The notes under the pieces were generated by a model. That model was not told where the DNA came from, did no database searches, and saw only the letters and a list, made by a program, of their open reading frames with translations. From Adenanthera pavonina (Eukaryota > Streptophyta > Magnoliopsida > Fabales > Fabaceae), in assembly GCA_026686845.1 (NCBI GenBank), contig JAIVEN010000021.1, forward strand, positions 14,216,001-14,280,000: DNA of 64,000 nt, written 5' to 3'. The position numbers and the translations under genes are program-made. Below, piece after piece: positions 22,270 to 34,925 of the stretch (position 1 is its first letter; every line of letters begins with the position of its first letter).

Positions 22270-23170
22270 TTTTTGATGTTTGAGGCTTGGATTTCATGGG
22301 ACCCTTTCCTATTTCTTTTTGCTACTCTTAATATTCTTCTTACTATTGATTATGTTTCTAAGTAGGTTAAGGCTATCTCCGCTAGGATTGATGATGCTAT
22401 TGTTGTTGTTTCTTTTGTTAGGTCACATATCTTTTGCAGGTTTGGCATGCCTTGTACTATCATTAGTAACCAAGGGAGTCATTTTTCCAACCGGATCATG
22501 AGGAGTCTTTTCAGCAAGTGTGGTATGATCCATAAAGTTGCCACTCCCTACCATCCTCAAACCAATGGTCAAGCAGAGATTTCTAACCTTGAGGTGAAGC
22601 ATATCTTGGAGAAAATGGTGCAACCAAATAGGATCGACTAGAGTAAGAGGTTGGGTGATGCAATTTAGGTGTATAGGACTGTCTACAAGACCCCAATTGG
22701 GATGAGTCCTTTCTAGCTCGTTTATGGCAAGGTGTGTCACCTTCCAGTTGGGATACAACATTGATCTTTTTGGGTGGTTAAGCAATGTCATTTAGCACTT
22801 GAGGAGGGTGGTCTTGAGAGGAAGCTATAGTTGCAAGAGCTTGAGAAAATAAGGAAAGATGCCTATAGAGTTCCTGATTGTATAAAGAGAAAGTTAAAGC
22901 ATTTCATGACTGCATGATTGTGAGGATGGAGTTTCATGAAGGTGATAAGGTGCTTGTGTACAAGTCATGCATGAAGTTGATACATGGAAAGCTTAGGTCA
23001 ATATGGGAGGGACCTTATCAAGGATCTTGAGTGTTTCCATTTGGTGCCTTGGAGCTACATGATACGATGACTGATGTCAAGTTCAAGGTGAATGGGCACA
23101 AAGTCAAGCATTGTTATGATCGAGTTCCTCACCATGAGAATGAGGAGTTCAATCTCCATGATCCTCTGAT
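22270..23170 (+). pseudogene. pol: Ty3/gypsy integrase, C-terminal pol fragment
   Basis: The fragment begins near a degenerate 'FMGPFP' motif (about 22295) and 'IDYVSK'. It continues with the core RFGMPCTIISNQGSHFSNR (D replaced by N in the usual S-D-Q-G motif) and ATPYHPQTNGQAE, including the catalytic E. After several stops come PIGMSPF and VYGKVCHLPV-like blocks, and then FPFGALELHD and FKVNGHKVK near 23030-23110. These last blocks are typical of non-chromoviral plant gypsy elements (Tat/Athila type). Multiple frameshifts and stops show it is dead. Nothing earlier in pol is present. Confidence 0.85.
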
Positions 23171-24746
23171 TAGGTTGTTTCTTTTCTTCTCTTTGCCTTT
23201 ACTGGCATTGGTCCTTTATTTTTACTGGATATACTGGATAAGCTGGCTGGACTGGATAGAGTCATTATTGGATTGATTGTTGATATCTTGATTGGATTAA
23301 TGGTTTGTTGGTTTGTCTTGGTTGATTCATTCTTGATCATTATTACATTGAGGACAATGCATTGTTTAGGTGTGGGGGAGGGATTTTAGATTTTGTTTTT
23401 AGTTGTTTTATTATGCTTTGGTTTGTTTTCTTTTGTTTTTAGTTGTTTTTCAAGAATTATTTTTTCAAAAATTTCATAAAAATTTTAGTTTTGGATGGTA
23501 GAGTGATGTACTTTTGTTAGTTTTTGTTTAAATATCTTAACTTGTTAAAGCATTTTAATATGTTTCATAGCTTCCAAGTTAAGTAGCAAGTGTTTTAGTT
23601 TAAGTTTTCTAGGTGAAAGGTCACATTTATCATTGGTAAGGATGTGAGCCAATTACTCATTTTTGGTGTGTATCTTTCTATTTGGTTTCTAATCTAGAAC
23701 TTGGCTCTACTTTTTTCTCGAGACTATGTTTATGTTTGTGCATTACTTTGATATGATAGAGGCATTCTTTTTATGCAATCTAACCATGACCAAATAGCCA
23801 ACCTTTATATATGATTATCCTTTGTTCAGCCGCTTTGATCCTTGGTTATTCTTTTTCATCCCTTTAGCCATTTGTCATGCATTATTTCATTTCCTATCCT
23901 ACCCTTTCATGGTAATTGAGTTCTCTAGTTATTAATAGACATTAATCATTTATAGAATGGATGATTTGTTTGTTACTTATTCATTTTCCATGGCCATTAG
24001 TTTGTTTATTTCCATTGTCTTGTTATTATATTCTTGTTAAAGAAAATTGAAAAGGTTGAGAAAAATTAAAGAAAGAGATGAATAATAAATTGGGATGGAG
24101 CATAAGATGCACCCAACTTAAAAAAAAATGCTGAAAAAAAAAGAGATAACAAGAAGAGACAAAAGCAAAAGAAAGATTATGTGTCCTCATTTCCATTATA
24201 GTAAAGGAATAAGGCCTAAGTATCATGTGTCATTCCATTCTATTTACATTTTATGTTCTTTATAACTAGAGTAGCTTGATTACCATGCTTTTGCTTTGTT
24301 TATCCATTTCTTTTCATATACATTTTGTGTCATACCATCCTTTCCTTCCTAACCCTAACGAACCTCAATGAAGTTCTCTTGGTCATTATGCGTACTTAAA
24401 CCTTGAGCAGTGGAAAGACTAGAAGGTTGCCAAGCCTATGGAAAAGTACCAAATAGAAACAGATTTGAGAGTAAACACCTTGCCCTAAACACTTAAGTAA
24501 GAGTGATTCACTTGCATATACATTTACCTTTCTCTTGTGAGGACCATTAGCTTGAAAAACCTTGATTAGTTCTCTTGCCATCGTACTTGGATTTTATGAT
24601 TTATGTTAACTTGTTTTGCATGGGTGGATGTGATAACATTGACTAGCATTTGTGAGTCTTCTCTACCAATCCTTATTTTTTTCATGGTTTTTCCTAGGAT
24701 TTTTTATTGATTTTGCCCGGAGTGCAAAAGCTAGGTGTGGGGTAAT
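23171..24746 (+). other. 3' non-coding region of the gypsy element with polypurine tracts
   Basis: AT-rich and without coding potential. A G-rich purine tract (GTGGGGGAGGGA, about 23372-23383) follows 'ttgaggacaatgcattgtttagg', a sequence type commonly seen after integrase in Tat/Athila elements. A second tract (GGTGTGGGGTAA) ends just before the likely LTR start at 24747. Confidence 0.55.
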
Positions 24747-26200
24747 TGATGTAACCATATTTTATTACGTTTTCCCCCTTAAATCTAGCATTTTTATCAT
24801 ATTAACTTGACTATTTTCTGTATTTTATTGCATATTTGTGTTTTAGCCGGTTTTATGTAGTTTGTGGAAAAATGTGTTAAATCCTTGGTTTTTAGCTTAA
24901 TTTATGACATTTTATTATATTTCATGGATTTGGTTGTTAATTTTTTCCATTGGTTCTTTTTTCACATTTATTAGCTAATTAAGTGCTTGTTTTGGCTTTT
25001 TCGGGTGATTAAATTAGGTTTTCTAAGTGATTTTAGGTGAGATTTTTTCAAGGAATTTCCATTCCATTATCCATGTAATGCCATTAACCATTCCATATGA
25101 TTAGATTTTATTCTATGTTGGATCTATTTCCATATGCTATTCATCTTTTTTTCACTTTCCCAAAATACCCCTGATTATTGTCCCACTTGAAATTACATTT
25201 AATTATCCTTAATGATTTTTGCATTAATCACCTAATCATCATTTAGGGCACTTAATTAAGGTCAATTTGAGTTACCAAGCTTGACCATAGGGGTTTAATG
25301 AGGGCGCCTTAGTCAATTTTCTTAGGAAGCCTATTTTCTGACTATTTTCTTAGTATTTTTTCTTGCTTTCTTTTGTTACACTTTGAGAGTGTTTTCCCCT
25401 TGATTTTAATGATTATTTTTGTTATATTTGAGTCCTCTTAAGTGAAGAAACTGTATTAATTTCATTTGACTCTAGTTTTATGCACATAGTATACATTGTA
25501 TTATTCTATGACCTTAGTGCTTTAATGTGTTTTTTATATGTATGTCAATGTGCCAAGGGAAAATGGCATGCTAGACATTTCATTAAAAGGGCAAGGATAT
25601 TTTTAAGAGCATAAGAAGAATATTTTAATAGCATTGGATTTTTCTCAAATCTTAAGCCACCAAGCATGTGACTAAGGGCTAGGATTGCATCTAACAATTT
25701 TGCCCTTGCTTCCAATTGCTAAAAATGGATTAGGAGACTTTCTTTTTAGATCTAAATAGAGGGAATTTTGTGCTCCTCAGATCCTCTTTCACTCTCCATC
25801 GTGTTCTTCATGATTTTCCAAAATTCCTCCCAATTCTTCCATATTTCACTGATTAATCTTCTTCCAAATGCTAAATCATTGATCTTTGACCATTTCATTC
25901 AATTCTCCTCATTCTTTTCCATTTGATTTCATCTCTACCTCAAGAGGATCAGATCTAGACATGACACACATGAAGGAAAAGACTGAAAATCTCAAACATT
26001 GCAAGTAACTCACGGCTTTAGAATCAATTGATCTAAACAGTTTTGTTTGAAGATAGTCTTTATGGATGCTATTTCTTCATTCTCTTTAATGAAAGTATGC
26101 AGTGTTTTCTATGTTTTTAAATGTATTATGATGACATGTTGGAATGTATAAGTTAGTTACTGAGATTCCCAATTCTTACCCCCATAATTTCCCAAATGTT
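24747..26200 (+). repeat. Probable LTR of the gypsy element (right edge uncertain)
   Basis: The stretch starts TGATGTAACC directly after a purine tract, the expected 3' LTR position relative to the integrase at 22270-23170. It is non-coding and AT-rich, with a leader-like pyrimidine-rich stretch at 25780-25930. I could not find a matching second LTR, so the right edge (about 26050-26410) is a guess. Confidence 0.45.
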
Positions 26201-26420
26201 AGGGCCAAGCAATGGTAAAGGAAAGCTTATTGGCAAGGAGGATTGATGATATTGGAAACTGTTACTGGAAACTGTTTATCTGTAAATACTGCCTATTTTG
26301 AAATGGTTGTGTAAAATCCTATAGAGTATAAAAAATTCAATTGCTTTTATGCATCTTACAAACAAATTGGCACTAGTTTGGATGAATTTAAGGTTATATA
26401 ATGGAAGATATACATGTTTT

Positions 26421-28163
26421 TGTTGGGAATTTCAACAGTCACGCGGTGGAAAAACTATAAGAAATTCCCTCCTATAGATCCATCAACATTGTTTAGATTG
26501 AGATGTAGAAAAGAATTTACCTCCAATGTGTCCCTTGGTATTCTTTTTCGATTCATCAGACCCCAGGAACTAATGCAATTGGTCAGCTCCTTCTATTGGT
26601 ATGCACATGAACGGTGAGTCCAACTCGAATAGCGTGCTAGCACCTCTAATTGTGAATGTCTGTACATCTGTATGTCGTCATTGTTCATCCGTACAGCCGC
26701 TATTTGTTGTTCGTCTGTGTAGTCACTGTTTGTCATTCGTTTATACATTCTCGCTCTCTAAGTGTATGGTCGCTCTCTCTTTAGGGTGATTCGAAATTGT
26801 CTTAATTTTGTACCTAGTTTATATCAATATATAGATAGGATTTGATATTTGTTTAGTTTAAATCAGTAATTTAAATTAAATCAAATATTAATTAAATAGA
26901 TTAGTTTGAATTTAAATCTATGTAATAGATTAAATTTAAACTAATAATCTAATTTTTATCCAAAATCAAATCTAGATTTGATATAAATCAAATTTAGATT
27001 ATTAGTTTAAATTCAAATTTAGAATCAATTCTAAATCAATTTTAGATCATGACATTAGTTTAAATTTAAATCTATCATATAGAATTAAATTTAAAACTGA
27101 TTCATTTCAATTAATTTGAACAATATATATATGCATATATTTCAAATATAATATATATCAAATATATATAATATATCAAACATATTTATATATATATATA
27201 TTTCAAATTTTAATATATATATATCAAATATATATAATTCTATCACCCTAAATTGAATATTGAATTTATTGAATCTAGACACATTTTAGATGTAATGAAT
27301 ATGGACATTCTAACTCGAGTTTACCCATTCATGTGTGCGACCCTGTAGACCCATATAATGTTGGCAGTGGGCTAATAACACTATTTGACCCACAAGTCAC
27401 AAGTGGCCTCTAGTAAGACATTGTAATTACCTAAATCATATGAGATCAGAGATTCGATATATCCTATCATATAACCCATTACATCTCTTTTGTCTCATGA
27501 TATATAAGTCAAGTATGAGACACGAAAACGTCATCCTCATGTTACTCAACCATCAGTTTCTCGATCTCCAAGTAGACTTATAGAACAAATGGAAACTCTT
27601 CCATTCGAGCACTGCCATGCATTTCTCAGTCTCACTCATCGATGGGCCCAGATATATCTCTCCATTAATTAGAGGGACAAATTCTATCTTGACCATTCAT
27701 CTTTCTCCACACGAGTTTCACTATGCCCAATCATAGCCTTTATGATCTCCCGATTAAAGGTGACTTTTGACTATGCCAAAATATAGTGTTCCCCATGTAG
27801 GAAGCCATGATGATCTCAGGTCTAAGAGTTTAGTAACCCGGTTATATATGAGATATGCTTATGACTTGATCTATGCAGCTATCTCATGATAGGTTGATCC
27901 AGTGCCTATTCTCTAACAAGAGCTTATAATTTTGATTTGTATCTTCATACATAATTATCAATCAAAATCGTACTAGCCTTAGTTCATCATTGTTCCCATA
28001 AAGATGATTGACTAGGGACATTTAGGATAAAATAATTTATCCAAGGATATTATCATAAAAAAAACATGCAAACAATATAATAATGTAAGAAAAACACCTT
28101 CTTTTTCATAATTAAGAACAATGTTCATAATACAATGATTGGCCTAGGGCACAATCTCCAACA
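26421..28163 (-). repeat. Solo LTR, Tork/Angela-like Ty1/copia, minus orientation
   Basis: The ends are TGTTGG at 26421 and CCAACA at 28163. Flanking pentamers are GTTTT (26416-26420) and GTGTT (28164-28168), a target duplication with one mismatch. Read on the minus strand it starts TGTTGGAGATTGTGCCCTAG, the style of Angela/Tork LTR starts. It is 1,743 bp with no internal element sequence beside it, hence a solo LTR. The middle holds an AT-rich low-complexity block. Confidence 0.62.
26830..27245. repeat. AT-rich low-complexity block
   Basis: Alternating 'aaattaaat/ttaaatcaaat' words grade into (TA)n and 'atatatcaaatatata' runs from about 27120 to 27235. It lies inside the solo LTR and has no coding potential. 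Confidence 0.8.
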
Positions 28164-28169
28164 GTGTTC

Positions 28170-28720
28170 TCGAAACTATTCCAAATTAAGATAATTTTAA
28201 CCCCTGAAGGTTTATGTTAGCACTCTCACTATTACGTGTATGAAAAATGTACTAAATAAATATTGCTAGAAAGTAGACAAATAAGGCTTTATAATGATTC
28301 TAAGAACTCACAAATTGGATTTGTATTATATGAGATATAAATTTTCATATTTATGGCATAGAATTCAGACAGAAATTGGTAGTAGAAAATTTACAATAAA
28401 TTTTGAAGAATAAACTATACAAATCTAAATGATAATTTTCCAGTTTCATATTTTTTGAATAAAGTTCATGATGTTTACTTTTTGTAGAGACTTAAACCAT
28501 TGTGAAATGAGTTTTGTACATTTAATTATGATTTTTGAAAATTTGCTATGCAATCTATTGTAAAGTCTGCAAAAATGGTTTTTCACATTTTTAAATTTTT
28601 AAGTGGTTCAAGTACTCAAAGGCTTTAAATCGCTTTTAAAGTAAGTAGTTTGCATGGGAAAGGTATTGTAATAGAAGATGTTACATAATCCAATTAACAT
28701 CAAAATGTAGACCTAAAAAC
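28170..28720 (-). repeat. B-type LTR fragment in minus orientation
   Basis: On the minus strand it resembles the first third of B1 and B2: 'tatttgtctactttctag' followed by 'tatttatttagtacattt' (compare about 13890-13930), and the 'gtctctacaaaaagtaaacat' stretch (compare about 13645-13670). Divergent and partial. Confidence 0.42.
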
Positions 28721-29185
28721 ACCTAATTAACCTAAGTCAAGAAGTCTACATAGGCTTAATCTCTAGGTTAATCAAGTGGCCAAAAGGAGAGAAGGATAGA
28801 ATGATAGTTCCCTTTGTAGTCTATCTCTTCCATTCATCCTCCTTGCTCCCTTCCATTCCTCATTGACGTTGCCCATTGGATTCTACTTTTCCATAGCTAA
28901 AAAATTGAACCAAACACCAAGGAAAGTTGTAGAATAATCAGCCATGAGAACTAAGTGAGGAGATGATGAGTTGATGATTAATTCTTTTTCATTTAATAGC
29001 TCCTTGTTGAGTCTAATTACCTTGGATGTTAACTATCTTCAAATCAAATAGTCCATTATACCTATCTATTCACCTTAAATTTTGTCACCCCAGTTCATAC
29101 ATCCTTGTTCACACAAAACTTTAGGAACAACATAATAGTATAACCAACCAATTTTACTTATTGTGGTGTATAGGCATGTATGACA
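28721..29185. other. Unassigned non-coding stretch
   Basis: AT-rich with a short pyrimidine-rich patch (about 28815-28865). I see no gene, repeat pair or motif in it. Confidence 0.5.
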
Positions 29186-29729
29186 TGTTAGGTCTGGTGA
29201 CCAACATGTTTCGTTTTGATGATGTCAAATAATAGAATAAAAAGTTTGCATGATATGGTTATTTAATGCTACTTATATCATTTATATCATGCTTATTATT
29301 GAGGAAGAATTTGACTAACTACTGGACTAAATTCTTATGTAGTCAAATCAAGAAAAAACATAATTATCAAGTCAAATTGTGGAGCGAAGACTTTCAATAA
29401 GAAGAAGAGAGTTTTGGAGAAGAAGAGCTTGGGAGCTTAAATTGGAAGTTTAAGATTTGAGTTCTTTGAGTTCGGATGTAAGTAGTTGAGGAAACTTGAG
29501 TTTAAAAGGTTTTTCAAACAATTTTAGAATATCTCTTTTAAATATCCTTGAAGATTTTAACTTCAAAAATTAAATTGAGTCTTGATTTCTTCATTCTTGC
29601 CAGAAAAAGTAATCCATTATCTCAAGCTATATAACCTGTTATACCAACTGTTTACTTCAGTTTTGTGCTTTCTTATTGGTATAACCAATTACCTTCACCC
29701 TTCCTTTTGGGTGACTAGCCTACTCAATA
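29186..29729 (+). repeat. Sirevirus-like LTR start, truncated by B2
   Basis: It begins TGTTAGGTCTGGTGACCAAC and soon reads 'ttttgatgatgtcaaataat', the characteristic opening of Sirevirus LTRs (compare 'gttttgatgattcc' in E2). It belongs to neither local subfamily. The match is lost at the start of B2. No coding potential. Confidence 0.45.
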
Positions 29730-32700
29730 TGACATCCTATCATGCCTCACATTAGACTCATTTTCTCATGTATTAGACTTCATTTAACTCCACTTGTACT
29801 TGATTAGAAACTTGAGTCACATAAAAATCAAAAACAGAATTTACATTTGTACTGTTCATATGGTAAATTCCATTTTTTTGAATGAATTTAAAAATTCATA
29901 ACTAAATCTTAAAAAATTGTATTAGACTAATTCAAGTCTCTAAAAATAGATAAAAATATTGTCTACATGGGAAAAATAAGAAAAAAAACATTCACAGGGC
30001 AAATTTGTATCGTTTAATCCACAAAAATTATTGTATATTTGGTCATTTTACTTTTCCAAGATTTTGGCCTTAATTTTAAAAATTCATTTCTCATAATACT
30101 TTGAGTCAAATCTTGCATTATTTATGTCATATGAAAGCCCTATATATTCTACTTTCTAGATATATTTTTTTATGCATTTGTTCAACTTGTACAGGGCATG
30201 GTACTAACTTAAACCATTAAGGGTTGGAATTAAACTTTTACTAAGACAATTCTAGGAAAACTTGCATTGCTCTCATTATATAGCTCCAATTACTTCCAAA
30301 TTAGTGGAATATTAAACTTAAGATATATATCTTTCATATATGTAGACCACTAAATTTTTAGATTTCTATATGATTTTACACTGTCTTTTAAAATAAACTA
30401 TACCTGAGGTTAAAACTTTTTTGTTTTCCAACTCTAGCCTATTCTGTAAATTCAAAAATTCACATTAATTCACACACACATCAAATTGGGGTGTTTTTTA
30501 GATCATTGTAAGGCTCTATTTGTCTACTTTAAGAGTGTATATAACATTCATACATAATTTCTTATTTCATCCAAATAATAATAGAATCACTACCCATCAG
30601 TCGAAATGGTCATTTCAATCCCTTAACTTTGCAAAATAATATCATAAAATATATACATGGTCATTTCTTGTTCCAAATCCATACCTAACATCATAAGAAG
30701 ACTTAAAGGGATATGATCATGAATCATAAGAGAATTTACATTTCATACACAAATTGATACACAATCTTATAACATAGGTTTAAAACTTGTAAACTCAATT
30801 TTCTTATCATTGCCTTCTTCATTCCTCTTGCTTCTCCTTTGGCCTTTTCCATGATCTTGTCCTAGCTTGGTTAGTTATTTAAGGAGGGTTAGATTCAAAG
30901 AATCTCAGTAATTATACCCATTCAAGCATTCGCATTATCATCACAATTCATAAAATTATTAATAATAGTCATAGAAACATATTATGCCATAAGAATTTCA
31001 TAAAAATTTTGACACGGTAACACCTTATAAAATGGATATCCTAAGGTCACAAAACCCTTCAATTAACTAGCCAACAATTCAAGAACATCACAAAACATTT
31101 AAGCAAGCATATGGCATAGTCACTAATTCATGAAAAACAATAATGGTAACATAAAGCATTGAAAGGGAAATAACTAACTTAGAGTTTTCCTTGCCTTCCA
31201 CTCTTTGTACACCCTTTCCTTAGCTTTCCACAACTTCCTTAAACTTAAATACAATATCATTTTAGCATTTTAGCCATTGGTTCAAGGTCTCACATCTCAA
31301 AGTACTTACTAAGCTCTTAAAATTCCATATTGATTTCCCCTTGGTTTTTTCTTTGCATCAATACTTGTTTCTAAGGTTTTGGACCATGGGGAATCCATTT
31401 TTGGGGTCAAAAATTATGAAATTCCCACATTAAGACAAACCCTAGGTCTAACTGAAATTCACACAAAAATGGGGGAAAATATTTACTTCATGAAACTTGA
31501 AATATCTTGTACTTTCATTCTCCTTTGGATATTTCTAAGCTTTTCCATGGTTTTATTTGATCATAACTCAATTTTCTCTCTCTAGGATTTTCATGGCTAA
31601 ACTTTAAAGTGAGAGAAAAGAGCAAAATACTCCATGGAAACTAGCTTAAACCTCAAGAGAACAAAAACTTAAGTCTAGAAATCATTACCTTGCAACTTGT
31701 GCTTGGTTCTTTGACTCTTGCTCGTTCCTCTTCTCCTTGTAATTTGTTTGCTCTCCCTCTTTCTTGTGTTGTTGGTTTTAGATGTGAGGGGTGGAGAAAA
31801 TGAAGGCTTTTTGTCACTTAACCTAACATTAAGAGGAAATAGATAAAAGGGAGGAATAGCGACATTAGTTAATTAAACTAAACTTGGTTAACTTCATAAA
31901 GCTTTTGAGAAATTCCTTCCTTGTCCCCTTTAGCACCATGTGATGCCACTTGACAAATTTTTTGGCCAAAAATTGCTTCTCAAATGTGAATGGATCAAAA
32001 TACCCTTTATTAATTAAATTTACCATATTAATTAAATAATTTTGTTATAATTAGTACATGATTATTCTAAATTTAATTTTGAACCAAATCCTTCATTTTG
32101 ATCCCCAAATATATCTATGAGGATCCATGCCCAGTTCTCTTTACCTGTACATTTTTATGGAGCTCTTAAACCTTTATCAGTTTAGAAATCACTTTGAGTT
32201 TTAATTAGCATTATAAATTTATACGAACTCAATTAGTTTTTAAGTAGTATTTCATTGAGTTTAGCTCATTGAAAGATCTGTTTTAATGAGATTTTCAAAA
32301 ATTACAAAATTGCCCTTAATCAAGCCAAAATTATAAATTTTAATTCTCTCGAGCCCTTTTTCATAATTTTTCCCAGAGACTTAATCGAAAATAATTCTTT
32401 TCCCTTGGGCTAAGATGCAATTTTGACATTTTATTCTTTGACATTGGAAATAACCATTTTTCCTTAAGTCGAGTGAAAAAGTAAATATTGATACTTTTAG
32501 GTACTTTCTCATAATTTTTCCTAAAGACCAATTTCTTAATAATTCTTTTTCATTAAACTTTAAATTAGTCTATCTTTCAATTTCAACCTCTTGACTGTAA
32601 AATATTTACACTATTGCACTCAGCTCGACACGAGCTTCGATTGAACATGTATAATGAATATTTCTTAGCTCAGTTTTGGAATTAATTCTTGCTAAAAACC

Positions 32701-32862
32701 TTATGAGAAATTAATTTTAATTAAGGACCAAACATAATCCCTTCCAAGGACTAGATGGGAAATTAATTTCATTTAAGAATCAAGCATATAACTTCACCAT
32801 CTCACTTCATTTCTTATCTTTTCATGCATTTTATTTTATCCCATAAAAATAGGGATATTGCA
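29730..32862 (+). mobile_element. B2: solo LTR-like repeat
   Basis: This 3,133 bp copy is uninterrupted, starting TGACATCC and ending GGATATTGCA. Its order of landmarks and its length agree with reconstructed B1. No coding potential and no clear target duplication (CAATA / TATCC). The terminal sequence has lost the exact TGTAACA start seen in B1 and B3. Confidence 0.68.
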
Positions 32863-33073
32863 TATCCAAGATGTTGCGAAATCTCTATTCACCAAAAACT
32901 TACCAAGTCAATGTTGCATCAACAACTTGCATGTATTCAACTTCCCATCATGTGTGAAACCTTTTATTAATCATGTTGTTATTAGCATTCTTAGCATCTT
33001 ACTAGCATTCCCTCAAATTCCAAGTCAAACTAAGCATTATCATATGGTAGAAAAGAAATTCAACCATGGTTTT

Positions 33074-34925
33074 TGTAACACCTTACTATCTTACATCATT
33101 TCCCATGTATTATAACTCATATAATACCCATTTGAAACACTTTGGAAGCTCAAATCACAATAGGGAGCAACACACAAAAAATTTAATTTTTTGAGTTACT
33201 GTTCATTTGGTATTCCTATTTTTCCAGGTTAGCTTTAAAAATCATATCTAATTCTATAAAAATCATATGAAGGTGATTCAAGTTATAAAAATAGATTAAA
33301 ACATTCTTTACATGAAAAAAAATATATGGAATTTGAGCTTGTAATTCATATAGCATTTAGCATGAAATTTACTATTTATTTTTTGCTTCTAGCTTCTATT
33401 TAGTTGCTGAGCTCTAACTTTGAAAATTCATTACTTATAACACATAGGGTTATTTCACACATTCTTTATATCTTATGAAAGCTATGCATGTCTAATTTCT
33501 AGCTATATTTATTTTGTACATTTATTCTACTTGTACATGATAGATCATCATTAAGAACCATTAGGGGTTAGAGAAGCCCTTCGTTGGAACAGATTTAGGA
33601 AATTTGGCATAACTCTCATTATAAAACTCCAAATACATCCAAACCATGGAAAACTAATCTATCCATACATATAAGCCACTAAGTTTTTGGAGTGCTATAA
33701 AATTTTATACACTATTCGAAAGTCAACAACAGTTTTAGACATTTTCTAGTAAACTACTTTTACATCATTAAATTCTTTGAGCCATATAACATGTTCCACA
33801 CTAGCCAAAACATACATAATATATTTCATCATAAAGCTCATTATATCCTCGAATTAGAGGAATCACACTTTAGCTCATTTCCCTTTACCATATCATGCTA
33901 AACATTTTCTAATTTTATCAGGTCATGCATGGTCATTAAGGGAATCATACATGCTTTAATACCTTCAACTTCATAGCATTATTAAAATTTATTGAATACA
34001 TATTCCCATACATCATTTGACATCATACTTGACATGTTACACATATCATCTTGGCCATTCATCATTATTTTATGTAACATGCTTTCATGAGAAAAACATT
34101 ATAGCTTAATCATGAATTTGCTTTTCCCTCGATTTCTCCCTTCTTGGCTTTCCTCCTTTGCATTTCTCATTCCTTGCATGTTTAGTATTTGGGAGGATGA
34201 AATTAGATATCTCAGTAGTAAACTTGCACATGCTTATTCATCATTTTGTTACATTAAGAACTTTCATAACATTGCACTATTCATTAGAACACGTAAAAAT
34301 ACCATGTTGACTAACAAAAATTTGGCCGCATAACTGTTTAAAAATAAGACATTATGAGCAAAGTCCTCATAAAAGAATAGTCAATCAGTTGAGAAAACAT
34401 TCATTTCAATAACATGGTAAACATAATTGTATCATAGAACTTACATAAAACATATTGTTCAATAACATAAAAGCAATGCAAGTAATACCACCTTGGGGCT
34501 TTAACCTTTGCTTTTTAAACTTGAATCCACTTGCTTGGAGCCTTTCCCAATCACTTCCTTGCCATTTCCCAAGCCTAAAATACCATTAGAACCATGCTAA
34601 GTCATTTTATTCTCAATAGGCTCACTCAAAACTCACTTTGACCCTAAACTTTCATATTTTCCAAACTAGCTTTTAGGTTTAATTCCTTGGCCTTTCTTAA
34701 CTATTTTGGACCTCAGGAATCAATTGAAATCATTACAATAATCAAATTCCAACTCTAAGGTCCACTTTCCTCTTGGCCGGATCATATGCCATAATTTTCA
34801 TATTTTTCATCTTTGATTTATTGTTGAAATCATTGTCTCTCCTTTACTAATTCATGCATGAGGAATTCATTTTTACCATTGGATTCATAAAATTTCCACT
34901 CCTTATGCCTATTCAAAGTTGGCAG
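33074..34925 (+). repeat. B3: partial B-type LTR
   Basis: It starts TGTAACACCTTACT and follows B1 and B2 through the 'gttactgttcatttggta' block and the 'gtatttgggaggatga' block (about 34185) to about position 2,400 of the unit. It stops where B4 begins. The 3' third is missing. No coding potential. Confidence 0.6.

Noticed and set aside
32863..33115. Short open frame between B2 and B3
   Set aside because: It is low-complexity and partly inside B3, with no domain or similarity that I recognise.
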